DNA from: Bacteroidota bacterium
GTDB lineage: Bacteria; Bacteroidota; Bacteroidia; Chitinophagales; Saprospiraceae
Direction: 5' to 3'
DNA: 64,000 nt
Assembly (NCBI GenBank): GCA_024743405.1
Contig: JANSWP010000008.1
Location: 84,463-148,462 of the forward strand
Shown here: positions 10,201 to 19,113 of the stretch, piece by piece
Layout of the letters: each line of letters starts with the position of its first letter
Numbering within the stretch: position 1 is the stretch's first letter
Position numbers and translations under genes: made by a program
Notes under the pieces: model-generated
The model's input: only the letters and a program-made list of their open reading frames with translations
Told to the model about the DNA's origin: nothing
The model's database searches: none

Positions 10201-10803
10201 ATGATATACGAATTTAAAGGTTTCAAACCGGTTATACATGAAAGCTCATTTATCCATCCCCAAGCAGTCGTGACGGGAAATGTAATTATTGGAAGAGATG
10301 TTTATGTTGGTCCAGGTGCTGCAATTCGTGCCGATTGGGGAGAGATAATTTTAGAAGACGGTTGCAACGTTCAAGAAAACTGTACAGTTCATATGTTTCC
10401 TGGGGTAACTGTTCGATTAAAAAAAGGTGCTCATATTGGACATGGTGCAATTATCCATGGTGCAACGATAGGCCAAAATGTATTGATCGGCATGAATTCC
10501 GTTATTATGGATAATGTTGAAATTGGAGATGAATGCATCGTTGGGGCATTATGTTTTATAAAGGCAAATTCGAAAATTCCCAATAGAAGCTTAGTCGTTG
10601 GGAACCCAGGTAAAATTATAAAAGAGGTTAGTGATGAAATGATCAGTTGGAAAACGAAAGGGACTCAATTGTATCAAAGCCTACCTGAAAGCTGCTTTGA
10701 AAGCTTAAAAGAATGTAAACCCTTAAGAGAAGTCCCAATTGACAGACCCAAGCAAGAGACACTTTATAAAACTTGGAATGAAATTCGGATGGGCAAATCA
10801 TGA
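10201..10803 (+). CDS. paaY: PaaY/CaiE-type gamma carbonic anhydrase family protein
   Basis: A 200-residue left-handed beta-helix protein of hexapeptide repeats, about the length of E. coli PaaY. The three zinc-ligand histidines of the gamma class carbonic anhydrase fold are present as H64, H81 and H86 (VHMFPG, and GHGAIIHG with the H-x4-H spacing). The C-terminal helical part (ISWKTKGTQLYQSL, then PLREV) is characteristic of PaaY rather than the shorter YrdA. In the phenylacetate pathway PaaY acts as an accessory thioesterase on inhibitory CoA esters. No other paa genes are in the window, so that role is not supported by context, and a general metal-dependent hydrolase or carbonic anhydrase function is equally possible. 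ATG at 10201 follows the upstream terminator by 17 bases. Confidence 0.82.
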   Translation: MIYEFKGFKPVIHESSFIHPQAVVTGNVIIGRDVYVGPGAAIRADWGEIILEDGCNVQENCTVHMFPGVTVRLKKGAHIGHGAIIHGATIGQNVLIGMNSVIMDNVEIGDECIVGALCFIKANSKIPNRSLVVGNPGKIIKEVSDEMISWKTKGTQLYQSLPESCFESLKECKPLREVPIDRPKQETLYKTWNEIRMGKS

Positions 10804-10838
10804 AATTATAGAACTATTTCTTTGGAATGAATGCTAAT

Positions 10839-11726
10839 TTACCTCACTACCAAAACGGGGCTGTTATGGTATGTTTCAATGAACGTTTCTGTAACGCTAC
10901 CATAAAGAAAAGTCTCGAATGGTGAATGTCCTTTTGCTCCCATAATAACTAAATCGGTATGATTTTCATTCAAATATTTTACTAGTCCTTTTGAAATCCC
11001 ATTAGTTGTATCATTAATAAAGACAGGTTGGATCTTTGAATCTGGCAAGTCATATTTGTCCGTGAATTTTTGAAATTTCAATTTTGCTTCTTCTTCTAGA
11101 GCTACCCATAAGGCTTCGCTTGATAACGAACCTGCGTAGTAATCTAAAGGAGGGTGTGATACGATATGTAAAGCTTTAACATTGACTTCAGGGAAAGATT
11201 TCTTGATCTCTAGGGCATTATAGAGTGCTCGGTAGGAATTAACGGAAAAATCGATTGGGACGACAATGTTAGTTAATATCTCAAAAGTTTTATCTGGTAC
11301 AAAAAGGACATTGATTTTTGATTTTCTGGTAACTTTGCGAGTGGTAATGCCGCTTCCTTCCGTTCTCTTTTTGTGACCCACAACCAGAAGATCGACCACT
11401 TTGACGTCTAGCCAATGTATTAATTTCCCATAAGGCGTTCCTTCTAAGACTTCAACCGTCCATTCAAATTTATTTTGCTCACCAATAATTTCTTGAATAT
11501 CTAATTCTAATTTATTCCGAATCTTTTCATCTATTGGATATTCTGGTGAAAATAGCTTATGGAATTCTGCTGAAATATTTTTTGGTTTTGTCATATCAGG
11601 AATGATATGGACAAAATAGATAACTTTCGTTTTGAAAATTTGAGAAAAAAGATTCGAATAATTAATTAAATAGTGATCTGCCTCTGACATATCTAGGGCG
11701 ACCATTATACGGTTGAATTTTGTCAT
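10839..11726 (-). CDS. Tandem universal stress protein (UspA family), degenerate first domain
   Basis: A 295-residue cytoplasmic protein of two Usp domains (about 1-145 and 150-295). The second keeps the ATP-binding signature G-x2-G-x9-G-S as GAKG then GSV near 262-277. In the first the matching region (VVGHKKRTEGSG) has lost it, so probably only one half binds nucleotide. It is the last gene of a minus-strand series: Usp at 13385, potassium channel, Usp at 11761, then this one after a 34-base gap. Usp proteins are induced in starvation, oxygen or energy stress. Here they appear to be made together with an ion channel. No terminator is obvious downstream; the convergent paaY-like gene ends 35 bases away. 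Confidence 0.85.
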   Translation of the reverse strand: MTKFNRIMVALDMSEADHYLINYSNLFSQIFKTKVIYFVHIIPDMTKPKNISAEFHKLFSPEYPIDEKIRNKLELDIQEIIGEQNKFEWTVEVLEGTPYGKLIHWLDVKVVDLLVVGHKKRTEGSGITTRKVTRKSKINVLFVPDKTFEILTNIVVPIDFSVNSYRALYNALEIKKSFPEVNVKALHIVSHPPLDYYAGSLSSEALWVALEEEAKLKFQKFTDKYDLPDSKIQPVFINDTTNGISKGLVKYLNENHTDLVIMGAKGHSPFETFLYGSVTETFIETYHNSPVLVVR

Positions 11727-11760
11727 GATTTACTTAAATTTGATTGTAATAATCGAATCT

Positions 11761-12591
11761 CTAAACTCGGATACTCAAAATTGGAAACTCTGAATATTTG
11801 ACTAGATTTTCAGGGATGCTTTCGATAAATAAACTAGATAAACCACTTCGACCATGTGTTGCTAAAGCAATCATATCTGCTCTTACATTTTGGGCAAATT
11901 CAATAATGCCAGATTCTACATTGTAATGATTGTAGTTATGTAATTGTAGCATTTTATAGTCATGTGCGTTAACAAATGCCTCCATTTTATCTCTAACAAT
12001 TTTGCTTGGTTTGAAATTATGAGGAGTCGTGATTTCAACAAAATGTAGGTTCTCTGCTCCTATGTCTTTTGCAAAATTTAGTAAACGTCCAAAAGCTTCA
12101 TGTGTATCATCTTCTAATCCAGAAGCGAAAACAATGGTTTTAAATCGAAGGTTTTCAGGGCGTTTTTTTATTATTAGAACTGGCGTTTTTGCTACTCGCA
12201 TGATTTTCGCAGCAACCGAACCAAGAAAAAAACTATCTACACCTTTCCGACCATGGGAGCCAATAATAATTAAGTCATGATTCTTGTCTTTTAATGTCTG
12301 AGCGACATCTTTATAGCTATCTGAAAATGCTAACGATTGAGTAGCTTCTACACCGTTGCGTTTAGCTATTTTCAACATTTCAATTAGTTGGTTTTTCGAC
12401 TGTCCAATTTGTTTTTGGACATCAGGGTAATGATCTTCCAAATCTTTAGGCATCATTACCCAACCAGTGGGCACCTCAAGGCTATGGAGGAAAAGGATTT
12501 TTGCATCTGTCTTTTTTGCAATTTCAAAAGCTACTTCGGTTGCTTCATTGGCGCAATCTGAAAAATCTGTAGGAATAAGAATTTGATTCAT
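11761..12591 (-). CDS. Tandem universal stress protein (UspA family), degenerate second domain
   Basis: A 276-residue protein of two Usp domains (about 1-142 and 148-276). The first has an intact ATP-binding loop (GSHG, nine residues, GSV, around 112-128). In the second the equivalent reads ATHGRSG then ES, with the final Gly-Ser lost. This is the mirror image of its neighbour at 10839. It starts with MNQILIPTDFSDCA, the classic Usp opening strand. It lies 85 bases after the potassium-channel gene and 34 bases before the next Usp gene. The function (stress survival, nucleotide sensing) is known for the family only. Confidence 0.87.
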   Translation of the reverse strand: MNQILIPTDFSDCANEATEVAFEIAKKTDAKILFLHSLEVPTGWVMMPKDLEDHYPDVQKQIGQSKNQLIEMLKIAKRNGVEATQSLAFSDSYKDVAQTLKDKNHDLIIIGSHGRKGVDSFFLGSVAAKIMRVAKTPVLIIKKRPENLRFKTIVFASGLEDDTHEAFGRLLNFAKDIGAENLHFVEITTPHNFKPSKIVRDKMEAFVNAHDYKMLQLHNYNHYNVESGIIEFAQNVRADMIALATHGRSGLSSLFIESIPENLVKYSEFPILSIRV

Positions 12592-12676
12592 ATTAATTAG
12601 AAATTTTGGTCAAGATACCTGAGGAGAGAATGATAAAAGGTGAGGTTAGTCAGTAGATTTATTGATTTTAATCAAT

Positions 12677-13372
12677 TCAATTTCCTTTTTTTGACAAGGT
12701 GAATTTTCCAATTATTATCCCAATAATAATCGCTGTATACATTTGTCCGCAGATACTTATAAAGATAGAAAGTGATTGCCCCGGTGGTGTTACAGGTGTA
12801 ATATCACCATACCCCAAAGATGATAGGGTGATAAAACTAAAGTAGGTCAGATCGTCAATTTTTGCCTCTAATCCATTAGTAAACATAAAGGAAGAAGGAT
12901 AAAAGTGATTAATTAGTCTGAAACCCATTCCTCCAATTAAACCAATTAATATATAACCATTAACGGCAGCATAAATCACATTAGTAGTGACTTTCTCGAA
13001 TTTGCCCATTCGGATAAGTACATGAATTGTCAGTAAACCAAAAAATGCAATAAGACTTCCCATTCTTAATAAGAAAACGAGTGGGTCATTTTGGGAAAAA
13101 CTTAGGCTATTAAAGAGAAGCGTCAAAATAGATAATAAGATTCCTATTCTACATAAAATTTTGGATTCCGATATTTCGTAAATACCAATTAATAGAACCA
13201 AAACCAATAGACCATAGATCACTCCGCTTTTTACTCCAGAATGAACAATGAAAGAAGGAATTAGTAAAAACGACAGGAGTGCGATTAATAAAAGTAGGAA
13301 CTCATTTTCATCAAAAAAATGTTTCAGGTTTTGATGGAATCGAGAATTTGATATAGTTTCGAATAAGTTCAC
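12677..13372 (-). CDS. Two-pore-helix type potassium channel (Ion_trans_2)
   Basis: A 231-residue inner-membrane protein with about six hydrophobic segments (roughly 24-44, 48-66, 74-90, 98-120, 132-152 and 202-225). The last two flank a pore loop with the selectivity filter SSLGYGD at 184-190, close to the canonical TVGYGD. There is no cytoplasmic RCK or cyclic-nucleotide domain. The start is GTG at 13372: the ATG at 13380 is out of frame and runs straight into a stop, and no good internal ATG exists. It sits 12 bases after a Usp gene and before two more, so potassium flux or membrane-potential control during stress is a reasonable inference. The ligand or gating signal is unknown. Confidence 0.85.
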   Translation of the reverse strand: MNLFETISNSRFHQNLKHFFDENEFLLLLIALLSFLLIPSFIVHSGVKSGVIYGLLVLVLLIGIYEISESKILCRIGILLSILTLLFNSLSFSQNDPLVFLLRMGSLIAFFGLLTIHVLIRMGKFEKVTTNVIYAAVNGYILIGLIGGMGFRLINHFYPSSFMFTNGLEAKIDDLTYFSFITLSSLGYGDITPVTPPGQSLSIFISICGQMYTAIIIGIIIGKFTLSKKGN

Positions 13373-13384
13373 TTTTACATTGTG

Positions 13385-14236
13385 TTACTTAAAAATTAGC
13401 AATGGTATTTTACTGTATAATGCCATTTTATTGCTGATACTTCCATGGAAAATCCGTTCAAAGAGTCCTCTCTGTGGTTTGTGCATAATTAATAGATCGA
13501 TATCCCATGTTTCTGAAAAATCTTCTAATTCTGGCACTATTGCTTTACTCGCGATATCGTGAAAGGTGATTTGTAAGGAAGGAGCATTTCCTTTGAAGAA
13601 GGTTTCCATGTCCTTCAACTTTAATGGTTTATTCTCTTTAGGGTTTTGTTCAATATGGACGACTCTTAAAATTGGGCAGAATGGTTCTAATAGTTTACCG
13701 GCTTCCCAAATATGATAGGGATCCGCCTCTGTCAAATCTGTTGCATATGCTACAGTATTAATTTGCTCAAATTCTACATACTCAGGAATAACTAAAACTG
13801 GACAAGAAGCCTTAGCTAATGTTGCTGTGGTTACACTCCCAAAAGCTCGCTCGAATGCACTATGCTTATCTTTGGTTCCCATGATGATGAGATCAATATC
13901 ATTTTGATTCGAAACATCAGAAATAACCATAGATGGAATTCCGACCTGAATTTCTGAATTAATCAAAGGAACATTTTTTAATTCATGGGCTGCTTGGGTT
14001 TGAGCAAGCGTTGTATTCACAAATACTTTCATTATTTCTTTTGTCGCTTCAATTTTGTTTTGAGTTGTGGAAGCGACCATGATTGGGATATCAGTAGGCT
14101 CTGTTTCTGGATAAATAGCATGTAACAATTCAATGCTTGCCCCATATTTATCCGCAAACCAGATGGCATACCGAAATGCGTTATTAGAAGTATTTGAAAA
14201 GTCTGTTGGAAATAAAATTTTGCTTATTTTTTTCAT
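13385..14236 (-). CDS. Tandem universal stress protein (UspA family)
   Basis: A 283-residue protein of two Usp domains (about 1-152 and 160-283). It opens with the usual ILFPTDFSNTS strand. The ATP-loop of domain 1 is partly degenerate (GTKD, then GSV), and in domain 2 the first two glycines are lost while GSI remains. It is the first gene of the stress block Usp, potassium channel, Usp, Usp, with the channel gene starting 12 bases after its stop. A 159-base gap separates it from the upstream outer-membrane protein gene, so the block promoter is probably at 14237-14395, but I see no clear promoter box there. Confidence 0.85.
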   Translation of the reverse strand: MKKISKILFPTDFSNTSNNAFRYAIWFADKYGASIELLHAIYPETEPTDIPIMVASTTQNKIEATKEIMKVFVNTTLAQTQAAHELKNVPLINSEIQVGIPSMVISDVSNQNDIDLIIMGTKDKHSAFERAFGSVTTATLAKASCPVLVIPEYVEFEQINTVAYATDLTEADPYHIWEAGKLLEPFCPILRVVHIEQNPKENKPLKLKDMETFFKGNAPSLQITFHDIASKAIVPELEDFSETWDIDLLIMHKPQRGLFERIFHGSISNKMALYSKIPLLIFK

Positions 14237-14395
14237 AATTTATTCATTTTGAATAAAGAGATTCTATTTAGATTCTGATTAATTTATTGATTCAGGTTCT
14301 TTTCCTACTCCCTAACCTATTGTTTTCGCTTTCGACCACTTCCTAATAATAGGTGTTCATGAAAAGATGGGTATTGGTATAGTAAACGAATTATT

Positions 14396-14953
14396 TTACC
14401 TCATAACTCCAAGTTTTAAAGAAAAAATAATTCCTGTAATTGGTTTGTCTTTGTTCAAATTACCATTGGTCGCAATACCTAATCCGAAATAGTTACCAAT
14501 GACAAAATCTAATCCTGCTTTATATGAAAACCCGAAACTGGTAAAATTGGAAAGCTTTTCTCTAGTGTTGGATGAATTCCAAATATCCTCCTCTACTATT
14601 TTCTCTCCAGTAACCATACCGACACCTCCTTGTCCGTACAAATTGATGAATTTGTATCGTTTGACTAACCCGTATAAACAACTAAATTCATTTACTTTCT
14701 CTTGAACTACTTTACCATCAAGTATATCTAATAGCCAGAAAACGTCAGGAGTTTTAGAATGTGAGAAATTGAATGAATAAAGATGCAGATTATAGTTTGT
14801 GGTGATTCCTGCATGTACTCCAGGACCTACATTGTTTATATTTAATCCTAGGTCTAACCAAGCTAGGTTATCATACTCATCTGATTGAGCATAGGTCATT
14901 GATATAGAGAAAAAACAAATTAAGGTTATGATATATTTCCATGTGTTTTTCAT
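14396..14953 (-). CDS. Putative outer-membrane beta-barrel protein, unknown function
   Basis: A 185-residue protein with a signal peptide at 1-22 (ends SMTYAQ). The remainder alternates polar and hydrophobic residues in short strands, for example VGPGVHAGITTNYNLHLYSF at 43-62 and FGFSYKAGLDFVIGNYFGLG at 142-161. It ends in a strand, IIFSLKLGV, near the C-terminus. This is consistent with a small eight-stranded outer-membrane barrel. I recognise no specific family. It lies between ftsH upstream and the Usp/channel block downstream on the same strand, with gaps of about 150 bases either side. Confidence 0.6.
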   Translation of the reverse strand: MKNTWKYIITLICFFSISMTYAQSDEYDNLAWLDLGLNINNVGPGVHAGITTNYNLHLYSFNFSHSKTPDVFWLLDILDGKVVQEKVNEFSCLYGLVKRYKFINLYGQGGVGMVTGEKIVEEDIWNSSNTREKLSNFTSFGFSYKAGLDFVIGNYFGLGIATNGNLNKDKPITGIIFSLKLGVMR

Positions 14954-15104
14954 TTGCTTTTCTATTTATTTCGTTGATAATACCTCCTAGGTGAGGTACT
15001 AAAACAAAGTATGGAATGAGATAAATAACAACTTCGATAAGTTCTTATAAGTGTAAAAAGAAAGCAGCGTGATTTTTTAAATATCTATTCAGTACTTTTT
15101 GAAT

Positions 15105-17078
15105 CTAAGGTGTTTCAGAGTTGTCATAAACAGATTTATTTTTTGGATTGGCCTCTTTATTCACTCCCCTTTTTCCAAAGATTTGCTCTAGATCTGCTTT
15201 CACAACTACCTCTTTTTCTAGAAGCAAGTGTGCTAATTCTTTCATCTCCCGGCGATGTTTTGCTAAGATAGTTTTCGTTCGCGAATAGGCGTTCTTAACT
15301 AACTTTCTTACTTCTTCATCAATCAATTGAGCGGTTGCTTCACTGTATGGTTTTTGAAGGGATTGTTCATATTGTCCTGTACTGTCATAGAAACTAATAT
15401 TGCCTATTTTATCATCCAAACCATAGTATGCAACCATTGTATAAGCTTGTTTGGTCACCTTTTCTAAATCATCTAAAGCACCTGAGGTGATTTCTCCAAA
15501 TACTAAGTCTTCGGCTGCCCGCCCACCTAGTGCGGCACATAATTTATCAATAAACTGAGCTTTCGTATATATTTGATGTTCTTCAGGAAGGTACCAAGCG
15601 GCTCCCAATGATTTTCCACGTGGAACGATAGAGACTTTCATTAATTGGTCAGCATATTTTAAAAACCAACTGACAGTGGCATGACCAGCTTCGTGGAACG
15701 CAATAATTTTTTTTTCTTCAGGAGAGATAATTTTGCTTTTCTTTTCAAGTCCGCCAATGATACGATCAGTTGCTTCACTGAAATCCTGAGCCTCAACGGA
15801 ATCCTTTCCATGTCGGGCAGCAATCAAGGCTGCTTCATTACAGATGTTAGCAATGTCAGCTCCCGAGAAACCAGGAGTTTGAGCAGCTAAGGTTTCTACA
15901 TCAATTTCTTTGGATAATTTTAAGGGTTTTAGGTGTACTTCAAAAATTGCTTTTCGCTCAACCATGCCAGGTAATTCGAGCGAAATATGCCGATCAAAAC
16001 GACCAGGACGGAGTAATGCTTTATCCAAAATGTCGGCTCGGTTCGTAGCGGCTAAAACGATGACTCCCGTATTGGTTCCAAAGCCATCCATTTCAGTTAA
16101 TAATTGATTTAACGTGCTTTCTCGTTCATCATTTGATCGAATAGAAAATGCACTACCTCTAGCTCTTCCTATAGCATCGATTTCGTCAATAAAAATAATA
16201 CTTGGTGATTTTGCTTTTGCTTTTTTGAATAAATCCCGAACCCGTGAAGCACCAACACCGACGAACATTTCCACGAATTCAGAGCCAGAAATATGGAAAA
16301 ATGGAACTTTAGCTTCCCCCGCAACGGCTTTGGCTAAAAGAGTCTTCCCTGTTCCAGGTGGACCAACTAAAATAACGCCTTTAGGAATTTTTGCACCTAG
16401 TCGGGTGTAGTACTCTGGTTTTTTTAAGAATTCAACAATTTCTCTGATTTCGACTTTCGCTTCTTCTAATCCTGCTACATCTTCAAAGGTTACTTTGGAT
16501 TGGGTAGTAGAATCCAATAGAGTTGCTTTGGATTTTCCAAAATCAAATGGATTTGCCCCACCTAAGCCTCCTCCTGCACCTCCCCTTCCTACTCTATTTA
16601 AGATGAATATCCAAACGCCAATGATAATGAGTAAAGGCAAAATCCACGATAATAACGTGGACGTCCAGTTTGTGCGAGTGATGTATTTAATTTCAGGAAT
16701 GCGATCCAAGTTGTTTTTTTCACGAACTTCCGATAATCGGTTTTCAAATGTTTCAACAGAGCCGATCGTAAAGAAATAATGAGGGCCTGGACTACCTTCC
16801 TTCCATTCAGGATACTTTTCTGTAGTAATATTCTCTTTTTTTAATATAATCTCAACCTTTTCTTTATTGACGACCACAATTTTTTCAACATCATTTTTCA
16901 CTAACATGCGTTCTACGAATTCATTCCAAGTTGTTTCTTTGGCTTGAAAATTATTCACAAAAAAAACTTGACCCATCAAGAAAACAGCAATCACTAAATA
17001 AATCCAAGTGTAAGAAAACTTAGGAATTTCATCTTTAGGTGGTTGAGATTTTTGTGGTATTGATTGCTTGTTTTTCAT
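15105..17078 (-). CDS. ftsH: ATP-dependent zinc metalloprotease FtsH
   Basis: A 657-residue membrane-anchored AAA protease that degrades misfolded membrane proteins and short-lived regulators. There is an N-terminal membrane segment at about 24-42, a periplasmic FtsH extracellular domain, and a second membrane segment at about 141-161. Walker A GPPGTGKT is at 239-246, Walker B IIFIDEID at 294-301, the second region of homology includes LRPGRFDR near 356-363, and the zinc site HEAGH is at 462-466. The third zinc ligand is expected in the SGALDDLEK stretch. A Gly-rich linker follows the second membrane segment (166-175). The tail after about 625 is charged and Asn/Lys-rich. Start ATG at 17078; upstream is the divergent PNPOx-like gene. 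Confidence 0.97.
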   Translation of the reverse strand: MKNKQSIPQKSQPPKDEIPKFSYTWIYLVIAVFLMGQVFFVNNFQAKETTWNEFVERMLVKNDVEKIVVVNKEKVEIILKKENITTEKYPEWKEGSPGPHYFFTIGSVETFENRLSEVREKNNLDRIPEIKYITRTNWTSTLLSWILPLLIIIGVWIFILNRVGRGGAGGGLGGANPFDFGKSKATLLDSTTQSKVTFEDVAGLEEAKVEIREIVEFLKKPEYYTRLGAKIPKGVILVGPPGTGKTLLAKAVAGEAKVPFFHISGSEFVEMFVGVGASRVRDLFKKAKAKSPSIIFIDEIDAIGRARGSAFSIRSNDERESTLNQLLTEMDGFGTNTGVIVLAATNRADILDKALLRPGRFDRHISLELPGMVERKAIFEVHLKPLKLSKEIDVETLAAQTPGFSGADIANICNEAALIAARHGKDSVEAQDFSEATDRIIGGLEKKSKIISPEEKKIIAFHEAGHATVSWFLKYADQLMKVSIVPRGKSLGAAWYLPEEHQIYTKAQFIDKLCAALGGRAAEDLVFGEITSGALDDLEKVTKQAYTMVAYYGLDDKIGNISFYDSTGQYEQSLQKPYSEATAQLIDEEVRKLVKNAYSRTKTILAKHRREMKELAHLLLEKEVVVKADLEQIFGKRGVNKEANPKNKSVYDNSETP

Positions 17079-17236
17079 TATCTAAAATTATTAAAATGTG
17101 ATAGGACAACCTTTATCCACTCAAATTTGGTTACTTCTAGTGCGTTACCAAATGATAAAAGTCACTCAATTAGATGAGGTTTGTCATAAATCTAACGCGC
17201 TGAAACATGGAATTTTGAACGTATATTCTTTAAAAA

Positions 17237-17707
17237 ATGATTGGAACATTAACAAACATAGAGATAGAACAAGTTATTAAAAACCAGATGGTTGGACGAT
17301 TAGGTTGTGCCGCCAATGGAAAAGTTTATATTGTTCCAATTACTTATGCGTATGATGGGGAATATATCTATGGGCACAGTCTAGAAGGTATGAAAATCCA
17401 AATGATGCGACAAAATCCAAATGTTTGTTTTGAAGTGGATACGATGGCTGATATGTCCAATTGGCAATGCATTGTTATTCAAGGGGAGTTTCAAGAATTA
17501 ATGGGAGAAAAAGCGCGAACTGCTATGGATTATTTCATTAAATCGATCGAACCTTATTCCGTCAGTGAGACAGGAGTTCTTTCGACTGGGATGAATCATT
17601 TTCATCAAAAGAATCAATCAATTACAAAGACCGTCATTTTTCGAATAAAGATTAATGAAAAATCGGGGCGGTATGAAAAGCAAAGTTCTACCCGCTTCAG
17701 AAAATAA
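17237..17707 (+). CDS. Pyridoxamine 5'-phosphate oxidase-like FMN-binding protein
   Basis: A 156-residue single-domain split-barrel protein. The opening MIGTLTNIEIEQVIKNQMVG, then RLGCAANGKVYIVPITYAYD and the C-terminal-half GEFQEL, are typical of the small flavin-nucleotide-binding group of the PNPOx superfamily. Its substrate is usually unknown. Family members bind FMN or heme and often act in redox stress. It is divergent from ftsH with a 158-base spacer, and is followed only 5 bases later by the L,D-transpeptidase lipoprotein gene, so the two are probably cotranscribed. ATG at 17237 fits the family start exactly. Confidence 0.82.
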   Translation: MIGTLTNIEIEQVIKNQMVGRLGCAANGKVYIVPITYAYDGEYIYGHSLEGMKIQMMRQNPNVCFEVDTMADMSNWQCIVIQGEFQELMGEKARTAMDYFIKSIEPYSVSETGVLSTGMNHFHQKNQSITKTVIFRIKINEKSGRYEKQSSTRFRK

Positions 17708-17712
17708 AATAC

Positions 17713-18654
17713 ATGAACAAATACCATTCTTTTTATGCCATTTTGGTGGGAATGGGATTACTGTTTTTTGCTTGTCGAAAGGACAAGCTCTCTGATATTC
17801 CTCTGTCCCATTTTGATATAGAAGTAGACAGTCTACTATTCCAAACCACTGAAAATCATATCCTTTACTCCATCCCCATTTTAGAAGATATTAACATCGG
17901 TTGTTATTTCGATTTTATGGATACGTTGGTCGCTAAATATGACTCGCTTACTCCTTATCCTATGAGTGAGCATTTAATCGTTCGAAATAATCCATGGATC
18001 ATCGATACCTTTGAAAACACTGATTATTACCGTTTAATCAAACAAGGTCTTTTTAATTATAATAACCGCGAGTTGGTCATTCTGAAAATGGGAGATACAC
18101 TTCATCTACCGGATTGGATTTGTGCGGAAGAAATCTTTGAAAAATTTAATCAAACAACTATTGATTTAAATATTCCAGAGTTTAAATTACGTGTTTTGGA
18201 AGATAATGACACGATTTACACTTTCCCTGTTCGAGTAGGGAGAAAAGAGCGAAAATATTTGAAAATGGCAGGACATGAGGTAGAATTGGAAACGAAACCT
18301 GGTGTCGGAAAAATTTATCGAATCAAACGCGACCCAAGTTTTATTAATCCAAGCGATGGCGAATATTTTAGCCATACAAAAAGAGATGACGGAAAAACAA
18401 CTATGATGCCATTGACGCCTTGGATAGAACCGGAATTAAATGGTCATCGGTACGGACATTTAATACATCCCACAACAAATCCTAAAACACTTGGGAAAGC
18501 CTATTCCAATGGTTGTGTCGGTGTACGGGAATCCGACATTTGGCGTATTTACTATTATGCGCCCGTTGGAACGAAGGTCACTTTTCGGTATGATTTAGAG
18601 GTTTTGAATGATGAGGGAGATACGATTCAGTTGAAGGATATTTATGGAGAATAG
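17713..18654 (+). CDS. L,D-transpeptidase (YkuD) lipoprotein
   Basis: A 313-residue lipoprotein. The lipobox LFFAC puts the lipidated cysteine at residue 21. A YkuD catalytic domain occupies about 175-300: a conserved histidine in HRYGHLIHP, then the active-site SNGCVGV with Cys268. The usual motif is SHGCIRM or close, so the Gly after CV is a variant, although the following R-E-S-D keeps an arginine two places on. L,D-transpeptidases form 3-3 peptidoglycan cross-links or tether proteins to the wall. This one is predicted to be anchored in the periplasmic face of a membrane. It follows the PNPOx-like gene by 5 bases. Confidence 0.85.
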   Translation: MNKYHSFYAILVGMGLLFFACRKDKLSDIPLSHFDIEVDSLLFQTTENHILYSIPILEDINIGCYFDFMDTLVAKYDSLTPYPMSEHLIVRNNPWIIDTFENTDYYRLIKQGLFNYNNRELVILKMGDTLHLPDWICAEEIFEKFNQTTIDLNIPEFKLRVLEDNDTIYTFPVRVGRKERKYLKMAGHEVELETKPGVGKIYRIKRDPSFINPSDGEYFSHTKRDDGKTTMMPLTPWIEPELNGHRYGHLIHPTTNPKTLGKAYSNGCVGVRESDIWRIYYYAPVGTKVTFRYDLEVLNDEGDTIQLKDIYGE

Positions 18655-19113
18655 TACTTTTTACAATGCTGATAGTGGGATAGTTTTAAAACTAAAAAAT
18701 CCCTCACTTCTTAAAAAAGCGAGGGTAAAATCCTATAAATCTAATCGCTGAATACTTGATGCTTTCGCTGTCTTTTCAGCCCGAAACAAGCATCTTTCTT
18801 CAATAAGTTTTTCTTTATTACTTTTAGTAGCGTCTGAGAAGACAACTATCTCTAGTCTTTTGAACGATTTAGTCCGTGTTTTTCTTGAACAGTGAAAATT
18901 GAGCATTGCTTACCAACAAATGCCTTGATAATGGTCATTTATATTTGCTCCACTGCCCAATTTAACCAATGTATTCACCTGTAACCCGATTACACGAATT
19001 TCGTTCTGATTTAGGTCTAAAACACTTCCAATTGCTGCCACGGTATCAATATTGGCGAGTTACTTGTTCGCCCGTCCATATAATCGCTTAAGCACAAATT
19101 CAATTATTCAACC
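18655..19113. other. Degraded intergenic stretch with minus-strand open fragments
   Basis: No intact gene of normal size lies here. On the minus strand a frame covering about 18912-19100 reads continuously except for one TAA after KRLYGRANK, and ends in a stop shortly before a second small open frame at 18733-18906. That second frame could encode 57 residues starting MLNFHCSRKT and ending QRLDL. A minus-strand terminator follows at 18694-18725. The arrangement looks like the remains of a decayed minus-strand gene. I cannot name the family. Confidence 0.4.
18694..18725 (-). terminator. Intrinsic terminator, minus strand
   Basis: A stem of nine positions with one mismatch (18701-18709 with 18717-18725) is followed on the minus strand by six T. 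It ends transcription coming from the kelch gene or from the degraded stretch before the convergent L,D-transpeptidase gene. Confidence 0.75.

Noticed and set aside
18733..19100. Idea that the degraded stretch is a Y-family DNA polymerase (dinB) remnant
   Set aside because: Only short, loose resemblances (KRLYGRA and RVIGLQVNTLV) were seen, too weak to name it without a database search.
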